The notes beneath the pieces were generated by a model. The model made no database searches, was not told the origin of the DNA, and worked only from the letters and a program-made list of their open reading frames with translations. From Candidatus Methylomirabilota bacterium (GTDB lineage Bacteria; Methylomirabilota; Methylomirabilia; Methylomirabilales; 2-02-FULL-66-22): DNA of 52,224 nt. Position numbers and translations under genes: made by a program. The DNA lies in the NCBI GenBank assembly GCA_026387775.1, contig JAPLLC010000092.1:1-52224 (forward strand). Reading direction: 5' to 3'. This document shows, in pieces, positions 15,705 to 24,999 of the stretch (the first letter of the stretch is position 1; each line of letters opens with the position of its first letter).

Positions 15705-16772
15705 ATGGCCATCGTCACCATCGTTGGCGCCGGCTTCATGGGCTCGGCCACGGCCTGGCCCCTCGCCGACAACGGTCACACCGTCCGGCTGGTGGGAACC
15801 CACCTGGACGCCGAGATCATCACGCAGTGCAAAGAGAGGCGGTTTCACCCCAAACTCCAGCGCGAGCTTCCCCCCGGCGTCCAGCCGTACCACGCCGAGG
15901 AAATCACACAGGCCATCGAGGGGGCGGAGATCATCCTCAGCGGCGTGAACTCCTCAGGGGTCCGCTGGATCGGCCAAACGCTCGGGCCGCTTCTCCGTCC
16001 GGAGCACCTTCTGATCGCCATCACCAAGGGGCTGGACCTGGATGCGAGCGGGGATCTCAAGATCCTCCCGGATGTTCTCCGGGACGAGCTGCCCGAAAAT
16101 ATCCGCAACCAGGTGCGGCTGGCCGCCATCGGCGGCCCGTGCATCGCGGGCGAGCTTGCCGGCCGCCGCCAGACCTGCGTGACCTTCGGGTGCCGCGACC
16201 AGGCGGCCGTGGAACGGCTCGCCACGGCGTTCCGGACCCCCTACTATCATGTCTGGACCACGACCGATCTGGTGGGACTGGAGTACTGCGCCGCCCTGAA
16301 GAATGCTTACACCGTGGGGGTGGCCCTGGCCTTCGGGCTCTTGGAGAAATCGGGGGGTACGGACACGGCCGGGGCCCACATGCACAATCTGGCCGCGGCC
16401 TGTTACGGTCAGGCGTGCACCGAGATGGAGCAATTCCTCCGTATCGTGGGGGCCACCCGGTATTTCGCCTTCGGCTTGCCGGGGGCCGGCGACCTCTATG
16501 TGACCTGCGTGGGGGGGCGAACCATCCGGCTGGGGACCCTGCTGGGCAAGGGGCACTCGATTGCCGAGGCTCGCGCCATCCTGGCCGGCCTCACTCTGGA
16601 GGGGGCCGCGATCATCGAAATCATGGGACAGGCCCTCCCCCGTCTCGAGGCCCGCGGGCTGGTAGGGCCGGGCGACCTCCCGCTCCTCCGGGCACTGATT
16701 GCCGTTATCGTCCATGGACAGCCCCTTCAGCTCCGCTTGGACGCGTTCTTCGGTGGGGGAGGCCGTGTCTAA
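15705..16772 (+). CDS. NAD(P)-dependent glycerol-3-phosphate dehydrogenase-like
   Basis: A 355-residue GpsA-family dehydrogenase. The Rossmann motif VGAGFMGSA is at the N-terminus, LLIAITKG carries the conserved Lys, ALKNAYTVGVALAFG contains the catalytic Lys, and GAGDLYVTCVGG is the family signature near the end. The usual reaction is reversible oxidation of sn-glycerol-3-phosphate to dihydroxyacetone phosphate. It sits in a catabolic operon with a GntR regulator and opposite a UgpB-like importer, so it may act on an imported polyol phosphate and not be the housekeeping GpsA; I leave the symbol blank for that reason. The start at 15705 follows AGGAGG; the longer frame lacks one. Confidence 0.85.
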   Translation: MAIVTIVGAGFMGSATAWPLADNGHTVRLVGTHLDAEIITQCKERRFHPKLQRELPPGVQPYHAEEITQAIEGAEIILSGVNSSGVRWIGQTLGPLLRPEHLLIAITKGLDLDASGDLKILPDVLRDELPENIRNQVRLAAIGGPCIAGELAGRRQTCVTFGCRDQAAVERLATAFRTPYYHVWTTTDLVGLEYCAALKNAYTVGVALAFGLLEKSGGTDTAGAHMHNLAAACYGQACTEMEQFLRIVGATRYFAFGLPGAGDLYVTCVGGRTIRLGTLLGKGHSIAEARAILAGLTLEGAAIIEIMGQALPRLEARGLVGPGDLPLLRALIAVIVHGQPLQLRLDAFFGGGGRV

Positions 16773-17847
16773 TCGCGGCACACACGACTACTCGGGTTTT
16801 CGGGCTGGAGCCACCCTCTTGACCGAGGCCCTGCGAGGGCCGTCGACACGCGTCCCGGTCTTCGCGCAGATGCATGAATTCGTGGCGGCCGAGCTCGGCA
16901 TCCCTCGCCGCGATTTCTTCACTCGCCCGGACATCTCGGTGCCCGCCATCCTGGAGGTGGAGACTCGGTATGGATTGGATGTCGCCTCCGTCACCTACGA
17001 CGTCTACAACATCGAGGCCGAGGCGCTCGGACAACCGATCCGGTGGACCGAGAGCGGGATGCCCGATCTCGATCGGAATGCACCTCGCATCCGAAACAAG
17101 GAAGACCTCACGCGGATCCGGACGCCTGATTTCGACGCTGTGCCTGCCTGCCGGCGCGTCCTCGCGATGCACGCCCTCTTCCGGAGTCTGACCGGGATCG
17201 AGCCGGGGCTCAGCTTCTGTGCCCCCTTTACGCTCGCCACCAACCTGCGCGGGATCGAGCAGCTTCTGCTCGACATCTATGCCGAGCCGGATTTTGCCCG
17301 GGAGCTGCTTCACCGCCTCACCGAGGAGGTGTTGGCCCCCTGGATTCTCCACCAGAAGCGGCACTTTCCGCAGGCGAGAGGGGTATCGGGCGTGGACGCC
17401 ACGGCCTCGCTGCCCATCGTGAATCTTGCGATCCTGCGCGACTGGGCCGCTCCCTTCATCCTGCGGCTGCGCGAGCTGTGCGGTCCCGAGATCGCCGTGG
17501 TCAACTGGGTGGGGGAGCGGTATCTTCCCCGCCCGGCCGACATGCTCGATCTCAAGCTCGCCGTGGGGTCGGGAGTCCTCTGGGGGCAGGATCCGGACGT
17601 CGCGGAGCTGGGACCGGACTTCTACAAGACGTACGCCGACGCGCACGATGTCCCGCTGATCCTGGGGGTGGGGGCCGCCCGTCTGGCCGAGGACACCCCC
17701 GAGCAGATCGCGCACCATGTGCGCCGCTATGTCGAGGCTGGAAGCCGCGGAGGGCGATTCGCACTCTACCTCTGCAATCTCGGGGCGACCACGCCGCCGG
17801 AGAACCTGCGGGCCGCGGTGGCCGCCGCCCATGGCGACCCGATCTAG
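16765..17847 (+). CDS. Uroporphyrinogen decarboxylase-family protein
   Basis: A 360-residue member of the URO-D/methyltransferase family (TIM barrel), seen in the RVPVFAQMHEF opening, the FCAPFTLATNLRGIEQLLLDIY middle and the GRFALYLCNLGATTPPENL end. Many family members are not haem enzymes but corrinoid-linked methyltransferases or act in sugar clusters. Lacking other haem genes nearby, and lying in a catabolic operon, it is unlikely to be HemE. The start is set at GTG 16765, where GGGGGAGG is ideally placed; it overlaps the end of the gpsA-like gene by 8 bp. The substrate is unknown. Confidence 0.85.
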   Translation: MSNRGTHDYSGFRAGATLLTEALRGPSTRVPVFAQMHEFVAAELGIPRRDFFTRPDISVPAILEVETRYGLDVASVTYDVYNIEAEALGQPIRWTESGMPDLDRNAPRIRNKEDLTRIRTPDFDAVPACRRVLAMHALFRSLTGIEPGLSFCAPFTLATNLRGIEQLLLDIYAEPDFARELLHRLTEEVLAPWILHQKRHFPQARGVSGVDATASLPIVNLAILRDWAAPFILRLRELCGPEIAVVNWVGERYLPRPADMLDLKLAVGSGVLWGQDPDVAELGPDFYKTYADAHDVPLILGVGAARLAEDTPEQIAHHVRRYVEAGSRGGRFALYLCNLGATTPPENLRAAVAAAHGDPI

Positions 17848-17934
17848 CGCCCCCCTGCCCGGCAGGGAGACACCTGGACCGGCGGACAGGGCGAGAGTCA
17901 TGGACTCGGCGTCGTCCTGGAGGGAGATACTGAC

Positions 17935-18567
17935 ATGCTGCGAGAGGATGCGTACGCTCGTCTGAAACAGAGTCTCTTCACCAGCGCGCTCAAGCCGGGC
18001 CAGCTCGTGTCACAGAAAGAACTCGCAGAGCTGATCGACTGCCCCCTCGGCCCCACACGCGAAGCCATCCAGCGGCTGGCCGCCGAATCCCTGCTGCGCG
18101 TCGTCCCCCAGCGGGGCATCGTGATCAACGACATCACCCTCGAATTCATCCGCGAGGTGTTCCAACTGCGCAGCATAATCGAGCGGGAAGCGGCGCGCGC
18201 CTTCTTCGAGAAGGCGCCCCGCAGCGAGATCGCCGGTCTGAAGGCTGAGCACCAGACCATCCTTGGCCAAGCACAGAAGGGGATCTCCAAGCCGCTCCTC
18301 ACCGATGCGCTCCACCTCGACTGGCGCTTTCACGACACGATCGTGGCCGCGCTGCACAACGCGCTGGTCGCGGAGATCTACCGCGTCAACAGCGATCGCC
18401 TCCGCCTCATCCAGTCCAAGCGCGGCTACGTGGCCGATCGCCTGCTGTCCGCCATGCACGAGCACATCGCCATCCTCGACGCCGGTGTGGCAAAGGGCCC
18501 CGAGGGCGCTACCGCCGCGATGGACCGCCACCTCGCCGAATCCCGCCGCTGGGCGCTCCACGTCTGA
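17935..18567 (+). CDS. GntR-family regulator, FCD type
   Basis: A 210-residue transcription factor. Residues about 5-70 form the GntR winged helix-turn-helix (SQKELAELIDCPLGPTREAIQRLAAE), and the rest is the all-helical FCD effector domain with metal-type ligands suggested by LHLDWRFHDTI and MHEHIAILDA. FCD regulators usually sense organic acids or sugar acids and repress neighbouring catabolic genes. It is the third gene of the gpsA-like operon; GGAGGGAG precedes the start. Its likely target is the operator-like island at 15565-15596 between the two divergent sugar operons. Confidence 0.93.
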   Translation: MLREDAYARLKQSLFTSALKPGQLVSQKELAELIDCPLGPTREAIQRLAAESLLRVVPQRGIVINDITLEFIREVFQLRSIIEREAARAFFEKAPRSEIAGLKAEHQTILGQAQKGISKPLLTDALHLDWRFHDTIVAALHNALVAEIYRVNSDRLRLIQSKRGYVADRLLSAMHEHIAILDAGVAKGPEGATAAMDRHLAESRRWALHV

Positions 18568-18595
18568 CCGCCGCCGGCACGCCTCTGAATCAGAA

Positions 18596-19720
18596 TCAGA
18601 GCGACACCCAGCGGCGCTCGCGGACGGCCGTCTCGACGCCGTCCACCACCTTCTGTGCCTCCGCGCCGTCGTGAAACGTCGGGTAGTCCTGCGTCTCGCC
18701 GCGGATCGCCCCGAGAAAAGCCACCTCCTGGTCCCACTTGTAGCCCAAGAATGGATCGTCCATGCGAGGATTCCGGGGCGATCCGGGGTACTTGGCCAGG
18801 TCGAACGGGACCTCGGCCCGGGCCCACTGCTGCGTCCGCGTCATGGCCGGGCCGAGGCTGATCTGGAGTTCGAAGGGATGGATCAGCTCGTAGATCGCCG
18901 CGCCCCCGCTGCCGTGGATCTCCACACTCTGATAGTTCGCCCGACCGCTTCCGCCCCGGCCGGCCACGGCTCGGTTGAGGTCGAACGTCCCGATGGCCCC
19001 GTTGACAAACTCGGCGGCAAACACGCAGGCGTCCTCGGCGTCCACCGGCACCCGCCCGCCGCCAGCGGGATCGGGCCGCTCACGGACGTACAGCCGGTTC
19101 GCGCCGCTCACCGCCGCGATGTCTCCCAGGAGGTAGCGGGCAGAGTCGATCCCATGGGAGCCCATGTCCGCCAGGACCCCCGCCCCCGCCCGCTTGCGGT
19201 CGTTCCGCCAGACCATCGGCGTGGCCGGGTCCAGCATCAGGTCCGTGAGGTGAGAGAGCCGCCAGTGACGGATCTCGCCGAAGTGCCCCTCGCCCACGAG
19301 GCGCTTCAAATAGCGCAGTGCGGGGACGAAGCGGAAGGTGAAGGCCACCATGCACACCATCCCACCCCGCTCCGCGGCGAGCTCCAGCTCCCGCGCCTCG
19401 GCGTACTGGAGCCCCAGCGGCTTCTCGCAGAGGATGTGCTTCTTGGCCGCGACGGCCGCCCGGGCCACCGTCGCGGTGAGCCCGCTCGGCGGGCAGATCA
19501 CCACCGCCTCCACCTCCGGATCGGCGAGCAATCCTTGCCAGTCGTTATGAACCCGGGGGATGCCCCACTCTCCGGCAAACGCCCTTGCCCTCTCCTCGCG
19601 GCGGGAGGCGACCGCCACCACCTCGCAGATCTCCGAGCACAGCTTCAGGGAAGGGAGGTGCACCAGACCGGCGATGCGTCCCGCCCCGATGATCCCGACC
19701 CGGATCTTCGCGCGTCTCAT
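18596..19720 (-). CDS. Gfo/Idh/MocA-family oxidoreductase
   Basis: A 374-residue NAD(P)-dependent sugar or inositol dehydrogenase-like protein. The dinucleotide motif is GIIGAGRIAG; ILCEKPLGL carries the family's catalytic Lys, and the C-terminal domain includes LADMGSHGIDSARYLLG with the conserved His. Such enzymes oxidise cyclitols, sugars or amino sugars. GGGAGG precedes the start. It is cotranscribed with the upstream ribokinase gene (4 bp gap), so substrate oxidation and phosphorylation may be linked. It converges on the GntR gene, so it forms a separate minus-strand unit. The substrate is undetermined. Confidence 0.92.
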   Translation of the reverse strand: MRRAKIRVGIIGAGRIAGLVHLPSLKLCSEICEVVAVASRREERARAFAGEWGIPRVHNDWQGLLADPEVEAVVICPPSGLTATVARAAVAAKKHILCEKPLGLQYAEARELELAAERGGMVCMVAFTFRFVPALRYLKRLVGEGHFGEIRHWRLSHLTDLMLDPATPMVWRNDRKRAGAGVLADMGSHGIDSARYLLGDIAAVSGANRLYVRERPDPAGGGRVPVDAEDACVFAAEFVNGAIGTFDLNRAVAGRGGSGRANYQSVEIHGSGGAAIYELIHPFELQISLGPAMTRTQQWARAEVPFDLAKYPGSPRNPRMDDPFLGYKWDQEVAFLGAIRGETQDYPTFHDGAEAQKVVDGVETAVRERRWVSL

Positions 19721-19724
19721 CGAG

Positions 19725-20676
19725 CTACCTCCCGCCCCCTTGGGCGATCAACCGTTCCACCTCGTCGCGGCTGGGCAGGGAGGGCTGCGCCCCGGCGCGC
19801 GTCACGGCCATCGCCCCGCACCCATTCGCAAATCGCACCGCCTCGCGGAGCCCGAGCCCCTCGAGCAGGGCCGCCGCGAGGCCGCCCACGAAGGCGTCCC
19901 CCGCCGCCGTGGTGTCCACCGCCGACACCGGAAAGCTCGGGACGTGGTGGGCGCCGTCCTGGTCCACGATCAGGGACCCCTCGCCGCCGAGCGTCAGGAT
20001 GATGGTCCGGGGACCGAGCCGCCGGAGCCGCCGACCGACCTCGTCCCAGTCGGTCACCGCCTCCGGGTCCGCCCCGGCGAAGAGCGCCGCCTCCACCTGG
20101 TTGGGGACGAACAGGTCCACGTCCCCGAAGCACGCCTCGTCCCCCGACCGGTGCGGCGCGGGATTCAGGATGACCCGGGCCCCGGCCCGCTTGGCCGCCC
20201 GGACGGCCCGCGCGATGACCGGCGGCGGCGCCTCCAGGTTCAGGACCAGCAGTCGGCAGCCCGCCACCGCACGCTCCGCCTCCGCCACCGCAGCCTCCTC
20301 CCAGGCCAGGTTCGCCCCGGGCGCCACCACGATGGCATTCTGCCCGTCGGCGGCGACGGAGATCAATGCCACGCCGGTCGCGGCGGACACGCGCCGCACG
20401 CCGGTCGTCTCGACCCCCGCCGCCTCCAGCGTCCCGAGCAGCTCGTCGCCGAACGCGTCCGCTCCCACCTGCCCGACCATCGCCACGGAGGCACCCAGCC
20501 GGCTGGCGGCCACCGCCTGGTTCGACCCCTTGCCGCCGGGGAACCTGGTCACCGCTCCGCCATGGACCGTCTCTCCGGGGCGGGGAATGTGGGGAACCTG
20601 CACCACCAGGGGGAATGTGGGGAACCTGCACCACCAGATCCATGTTGATCCCGCCGATCACGCAGATGTCACGCAT
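19725..20676 (-). pseudogene. rbsK: Ribokinase/PfkB-family sugar kinase, frameshifted by a 28-bp duplication
   Basis: The N-terminus (MRDICVIGGINMDLVVQVPHIP, from ATG 20676, AGGGG upstream) and the body (PRPGETVHGG, FPGGKGSNQA, catalytic DTTAAGDAF) are typical of ribokinase but lie in different frames. Between them is an exact 28-bp tandem duplication at 20582-20637. Removing one copy restores a continuous 307-residue enzyme, the normal family length. As written, the gene is broken; an internal GTG at 20606 could start a protein lacking the first beta strand and sugar-site residues, but has no clear ribosome site. The body shows no other damage, so the event is recent, reversible, or an assembly error. 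Confidence 0.85.
20582..20637. repeat. Exact 28-bp tandem duplication inside rbsK
   Basis: Copy 1 at 20582-20609 and copy 2 at 20610-20637 are identical and begin GGGGAATGTGGGGAACCTGC. As 28 is not a multiple of three, the second copy shifts the reading frame. Slipped-strand loss would restore the gene. Confidence 0.95.
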
Positions 20677-20795
20677 CTTCCCCTCTTCTCCTCTGCCCCT
20701 CTGCTCCTCTGCTCCGATCGCTGTCTCTGTCGTTTTTTCATACCACACCCCTTCCCGCATCGCAATCCGGCTCGCGGTCCGGTACGGAAAACCCT

Positions 20796-20825
20796 TTGAC
20801 AGGCCTGTCGGTCAGCATCTAGATT
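20796..20825 (+). promoter_or_regulatory. Candidate sigma70 promoter for the 5'-nucleotidase gene
   Basis: TTGACA (20796-20801), an 18-nt spacer and TAGATT (20820-20825), about 50 bp before the ATG at 20874. Confidence 0.5.
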
Positions 20826-20873
20826 GAGGCGCGACCTGAGTAGTATATGGCCTCTCAACCGGAGGATCCTGCG

Positions 20874-22406
20874 ATGCGCATCTGCACCCGCCGCACCTTC
20901 CTGACACTGCTCGCCGCGAGCTTGCTGCTCCTGACGTCCCTCCCATCGCTCCACGCCGCGGCGCCGGCAGAGCGCTCGGCTCGCATCACGATCCTGCAGC
21001 TCAACGACCTCTACGACATCCTGCCGGTCGAGAAGGGAAAGAAGGGGGGCTTGTCCCGGATCGCCACGCTGCGCGACCGCATCGCCGGGGAATCGCCGTC
21101 TGCCCTGCTCGTCCTGGCAGGCGACTTCCTCTCCCCGTCCACCATGTCCAGCATGTTTCAAGGCCGCCAGATGGTGGCCACCCTCAATGCCGCCGGCGTC
21201 GACCTGGTCACCTTCGGCAATCACGAGTTCGACTTCGGCCCGGAGATCACCCGCCAACGAATGCAGGAGTCCCGCTTCACCTGGGTCTCCAGCAACGTGC
21301 TGGACCCCGCCACGGGTCTCCCCTTCGCCGACGCCGTCTCCTTCGTCCTGCGGGATTTCGACGGCATCCGCGTGGCCTTCATCGGGCTCACGACGCCCGA
21401 GACTCAGACCCTGTCGAAAGGCGGCAGGAGCCTGAAGTTCCTCGACCCCATCCTGGCCGCGAAGGCGGTCGTGGCCCACGCGAAGCGGGCCAAGGCCGAT
21501 CTCGTCGTCGCCCTGACCCACCAGGCCATGGCGGACGACAAAGCCCTCGCCGCCGCGGTCCCGGAGATCGACCTGATCCTCGGCGGGCACGAGCACGATC
21601 CGCTGGACGCCAAGGTGGGAAAGACGCTCATCCTCAAGACCGGCTCCGAGGCGGTCGCCCTCGGCCGCATCGATCTTCTGGCCAGCGTCGGCAAGGGCGG
21701 CCGTCGGGTCGAGACGAAGTGGGAGCTGATCGCCGTCACGGATGAGATCCCCGAGAAGCCCGAAGTGGCGGCCCTGGTCAAGCGATACGAGGGGCTCACG
21801 GCGGCCCAGCTCAATCTGGTGGCGGGTGCGACCTCCGTCCCGCTCGACACGCGGAACGAGATCGTCCGGGTGCGAGAGTCTCCGGTGGGGAACCTGATCG
21901 CCGATCTCTTGCGCGAGGCGGTGCAGGCGGACATCGCGCTGGTGAACGGCGGAGGCATCCGGGGGAACGCGGTCACGCCGGCAGGCTCTCTCACCCGAGG
22001 CGATGTCCTGAGAATCCTCCCGTTCGCCAACAAGATCGTGAAACTCGACGTGACCGGCGCGACGCTCCGGGCGGCCCTGGAGAATGGCCGGAGCCAGATC
22101 GAGACCACCGCCGGCCGCTTTCCCCAGGTCTCGGGCCTCCGCTTCACGTTCGACCCGAAGAAGCCGGCGGGATACCGGCTCGTCGCCGTCACGGTGGGCG
22201 ATCGGCCGCTCGACCCCGCCGCCCGCTACACGCTGGCAACCTTCGAGTTTCTACTGGGAGGCGGCGACGGGTACGCCATGCTGAAGGAGGGCAAGGTGCT
22301 GGTGAATGCCCAGAGCGGCCCCATGGACTCGGACCTCGTCCTGGAGCGCCTGAAGGCCGGCCCTATTTCGCCCGCGACCGACGGCCGCATCCAGGTGGCG
22401 CCATGA
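20874..22406 (+). CDS. Exported 5'-nucleotidase/UshA-family metallophosphatase
   Basis: A 510-residue secreted enzyme. The N-terminus TRRTFLTLLAAS followed by a hydrophobic run and cleavage near LHA-AA resembles a twin-arginine signal. The calcineurin-like domain shows LQLNDLYDI (in place of NDxH), GDFLSPS, TFGNHEFDFG and GGHEHD metal-binding motifs. The C-terminal 5'-nucleotidase domain includes LVNGGGIRGN and LGGGDGYAML. It would dephosphorylate nucleotides outside the cytoplasm for scavenging. The first motif has Tyr where His is usual, worth noting for activity. CGGAGG precedes the chosen start. Its stop overlaps the NUDIX-GNAT start by ATGA. Confidence 0.92.
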   Translation: MRICTRRTFLTLLAASLLLLTSLPSLHAAAPAERSARITILQLNDLYDILPVEKGKKGGLSRIATLRDRIAGESPSALLVLAGDFLSPSTMSSMFQGRQMVATLNAAGVDLVTFGNHEFDFGPEITRQRMQESRFTWVSSNVLDPATGLPFADAVSFVLRDFDGIRVAFIGLTTPETQTLSKGGRSLKFLDPILAAKAVVAHAKRAKADLVVALTHQAMADDKALAAAVPEIDLILGGHEHDPLDAKVGKTLILKTGSEAVALGRIDLLASVGKGGRRVETKWELIAVTDEIPEKPEVAALVKRYEGLTAAQLNLVAGATSVPLDTRNEIVRVRESPVGNLIADLLREAVQADIALVNGGGIRGNAVTPAGSLTRGDVLRILPFANKIVKLDVTGATLRAALENGRSQIETTAGRFPQVSGLRFTFDPKKPAGYRLVAVTVGDRPLDPAARYTLATFEFLLGGGDGYAMLKEGKVLVNAQSGPMDSDLVLERLKAGPISPATDGRIQVAP

Positions 22407-23443
22407 CGAGCCTCTCGGACGCTCCCAAGAAGGTGCGGGAGGTCTACCGGGGCCGGGTGGTGAGGCTGGATGTGGAGACCGTGACGCTCCCCAACGGCGC
22501 CACGGTGGAGCTGGAGATCATCCGACACCAGGGCGCCGCCGCGGTCGTCCCCTTGAAGGACGACGACACCGTGTTCCTCATCCGGCAGTACCGGCACGCC
22601 ACCGGCGGGTACATCTACGAGATCCCCGCCGGAAAGCTCGACCCGGGGGAGGAGCCGCGCCACTGCGCGGCTCGCGAACTGGAGGAGGAGATCGGCTATC
22701 GCGCCTCGTCCCTCACCCACCTCCTCACCTTCTTCACCACCCCGGGGTTCACCGATGAGGTGATCCACATCTTCCTGGCCACCGGGCTTCTCCCCGGCAC
22801 GCAGCACCTCGAACAGGACGAGGTGCTGGAGGTGGTCGAGATGTCGCTCGACGCGGCCCTCGCAAAGATCAACGACGGCACCATCCGGGACGGCAAGACC
22901 ATCGTCGGTCTGCAGGCCGCCTATCTGCGTCGCACGCCGCCGGCAGGCTCGCTGACGGCGCCGGCCATTCGCACCCTGGAGCCGACCGATCGGGACGCGG
23001 CCCTCGCGGCGATCAACACCGCCGCGCGCTGGTACCGAGAGTTCCTGCCGGCAGGCGAGTACCACGACCCCGAGATGTCGGCGGCGCAGTGGGAGGCCGA
23101 GGCACGGCGGCTGACCTGGTACGGGGCTTACGTGGAGGGGCGCCTGGTCGGCGTGATGGGGCTGGAGTACGTCCAGGACGCCGCCCTCCTGCGGCACGCT
23201 TACATCCTGCCCGAGTCGCAGCGCCAGGGGATCGGGTCCACGCTGCGCGAGCACCTGGAGTCGCGGGTTCAGGGAGTCTCGCGGATCATCGTGGGAACCT
23301 ACGCGGGAAACTACAAGGCCCGAAGAAGTTTGGAGAAGGCTGGATACACGCAGTCGGCCGATTCCGAAGCCATCCTGCGCGCCTATTACAATATCCCCGA
23401 GGACCGGCTGCGGACCTCAGTCGCGTACGAGAAGCCTCTCTAG
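22403..23443 (+). CDS. NUDIX hydrolase - GNAT acetyltransferase fusion
   Basis: A 346-residue two-domain protein. Residues 1 to about 175 are an ADP-ribose pyrophosphatase-like NUDIX domain with a full Nudix box: G77, E83, R91-E92-L93, E95-E96, G98. From about residue 186 a GNAT N-acetyltransferase follows, with the acetyl-CoA loop in ESQRQGIGSTL and a typical VGTYAGNYKARRSLEKAGY end. NUDIX enzymes cleave nucleoside diphosphate derivatives; the acceptor of the GNAT half is unknown. The ATGA overlap with the exported nucleotidase suggests a nucleotide-salvage context. No stop or ribosome site separates the halves, so it is a true fusion in this sequence. Confidence 0.92.
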   Translation: MTSLSDAPKKVREVYRGRVVRLDVETVTLPNGATVELEIIRHQGAAAVVPLKDDDTVFLIRQYRHATGGYIYEIPAGKLDPGEEPRHCAARELEEEIGYRASSLTHLLTFFTTPGFTDEVIHIFLATGLLPGTQHLEQDEVLEVVEMSLDAALAKINDGTIRDGKTIVGLQAAYLRRTPPAGSLTAPAIRTLEPTDRDAALAAINTAARWYREFLPAGEYHDPEMSAAQWEAEARRLTWYGAYVEGRLVGVMGLEYVQDAALLRHAYILPESQRQGIGSTLREHLESRVQGVSRIIVGTYAGNYKARRSLEKAGYTQSADSEAILRAYYNIPEDRLRTSVAYEKPL

Positions 23444-23487
23444 CCCCGCCGTTGTTGGTCATGGCTACAGAAACGTTCGGAGAAAAG

Positions 23488-23521
23488 CAAAGCGCCGATC
23501 GGGCTTCCGATCGGCCCTTTG
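23488..23521. terminator. Bidirectional intrinsic terminator
   Basis: A perfect 9-bp stem (GCCGATCGG/CCGATCGGC) with GCTT loop, extended by CAAAG/CTTTG beyond one mismatch, followed by a T-rich run on the plus strand. It separates the convergent NUDIX-GNAT and helicase genes. Confidence 0.75.
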
Positions 23522-23559
23522 TTGTCTTTCGTTCGCGAGCGCTTGTCCGCTTCCCTACC

Positions 23560-24999
23560 CTACCGCGGGGAGCCTGAGCGTCCGCCGAACGCTGGACGGC
23601 TCGCCCCCTCGCGCCGGAACCCTCCCGCGGCGGGCCGACTCGTGCTCTGCCGCAGCCAGGCCAGTCCCGCCCCCTCGCGTTTCGGGCCGGCGGAACGCGT
23701 CGGCTGCGCGCCCCGAGGGGCCCACGTCGGTTTCCCGTCGGCCGAACGCGACGGGACTCCCTGCGCGCCGCGCCGTTCGGCGTTGACCTTCGCCCGGCTG
23801 CGCTCGTCCGACTTCCGCGCCCGGATGGCGGCGATGCGCTCGGCGATCGGAATCTCCAGCCGCTCGGCGGGCCGCTTCGCGTAGTCGAACCCGGTAAGCG
23901 TCTCGCGCGGCAGGCGCTTCCCGATGTGCCGTTCGATGGCGCGCAGCTCGCCCTCCTCCTCCGGAGAGACGAAGGTGTAGGCATCGCCCGTGGCCTCGGC
24001 CCGGGCCGTGCGCCCGACCCGGTGGATGTAATCCTCGGGCAGATGGGGGACATCGAAGTTCACGACGAGACCCAGCGCCTCCACATCAATGCCCCGCGCC
24101 GCGATGTCCGTGGCGACCAGGACTTGGAAGCGGCCTTTCTTGAAGCCGAGGAGCGCCTCTGTCCGCTGCGCCTGGCTGCGATTGCCGTGGATGCGGGCGC
24201 AGGCGACGCCGCGCCGCTCCAGGAAGTCGGCCAGCCGGTTGGCCCGATGTTTGGTCCGCGTGAAGGCCAGGACGGTCTTCGGCGAGCCCTTCTGCAAGAG
24301 CTCCACCAGCAGGTGCGATTTCAGGTCGTGGGAGACCGGGTACACCGTGTGGGTCACCCCGATTGCCGGCGCGGACTTGCGCTCGATGTTCAGGGCGACG
24401 GGGTTCTTCAGCATGACGTTGGCCAGGTCCACGATGGGAGCCGGCAGCGTCGCCGAGAAGAGGAGCGTCCGGCGCTCCTTGGGCAGCCGCTGGAGGATAC
24501 GGCGGACGTCCGGCAGGAAGCCCATGTCGAGCATACGATCCGCCTCGTCCAGCACCAGATACTCGACCCCGTTGAGCCGCGCGTAGGGGTACTGGAGGTG
24601 GTCCAGGAGCCGGCCGGGGGTCGCGACGAGCACATCCACACCCTTCCGGAATGCTTGCTCCTGCGGTCCCATGGCAACGCCTCCGTAGATCGCCGCCCCC
24701 GTGATGCCGGTCTGCCCGGCGAGCTCGCGCAGGTGCTCCGTGATCTGGGCCGCCAGCTCCCGAGTGGGGGCCACGACCAGCGCTCGAATTGTCCCCCGGC
24801 GCTTGCCCATCAAATCGTGGAGGATCGGCAGGAGGAACGCGGCGGTCTTCCCGCTGCCCGTCATGGCGGTGGCCAGGACGTCCCGACCCTGCATCAGGGG
24901 CGGGATCGCCGCCTGCTGGATCGGCGTGGGATGCTCGAATCCCATCCGCTGGGTGGCCTTCAACAGTTCTGCATTGAGTCCGAGTTCTACAAACGACAT
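23560..24999 (-). CDS. DEAD-box ATP-dependent RNA helicase
   Basis: A 479-residue RhlE/DeaD-type helicase that remodels RNA duplexes, for example in ribosome assembly or mRNA decay. Motifs in order: Q motif (FEHPTPIQQAAIP), motif I AMTGSGKT, Ia PTRELAAQ, II VLDEADRML, III SATLPAP, V ATDIAARGIDVE, VI HRVGRTARAE. The C-terminal about 110 residues are Arg/Lys/Ser/Pro-rich and probably an unstructured RNA-binding tail, as in RhlE. The start at 24999 has AGGGAG upstream. An untranslated leader of up to about 370 nt may lie upstream; cold-regulated leaders are known in the family but nothing specific is seen here. Confidence 0.95.
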   Translation of the reverse strand: MSFVELGLNAELLKATQRMGFEHPTPIQQAAIPPLMQGRDVLATAMTGSGKTAAFLLPILHDLMGKRRGTIRALVVAPTRELAAQITEHLRELAGQTGITGAAIYGGVAMGPQEQAFRKGVDVLVATPGRLLDHLQYPYARLNGVEYLVLDEADRMLDMGFLPDVRRILQRLPKERRTLLFSATLPAPIVDLANVMLKNPVALNIERKSAPAIGVTHTVYPVSHDLKSHLLVELLQKGSPKTVLAFTRTKHRANRLADFLERRGVACARIHGNRSQAQRTEALLGFKKGRFQVLVATDIAARGIDVEALGLVVNFDVPHLPEDYIHRVGRTARAEATGDAYTFVSPEEEGELRAIERHIGKRLPRETLTGFDYAKRPAERLEIPIAERIAAIRARKSDERSRAKVNAERRGAQGVPSRSADGKPTWAPRGAQPTRSAGPKREGAGLAWLRQSTSRPAAGGFRREGASRPAFGGRSGSPR

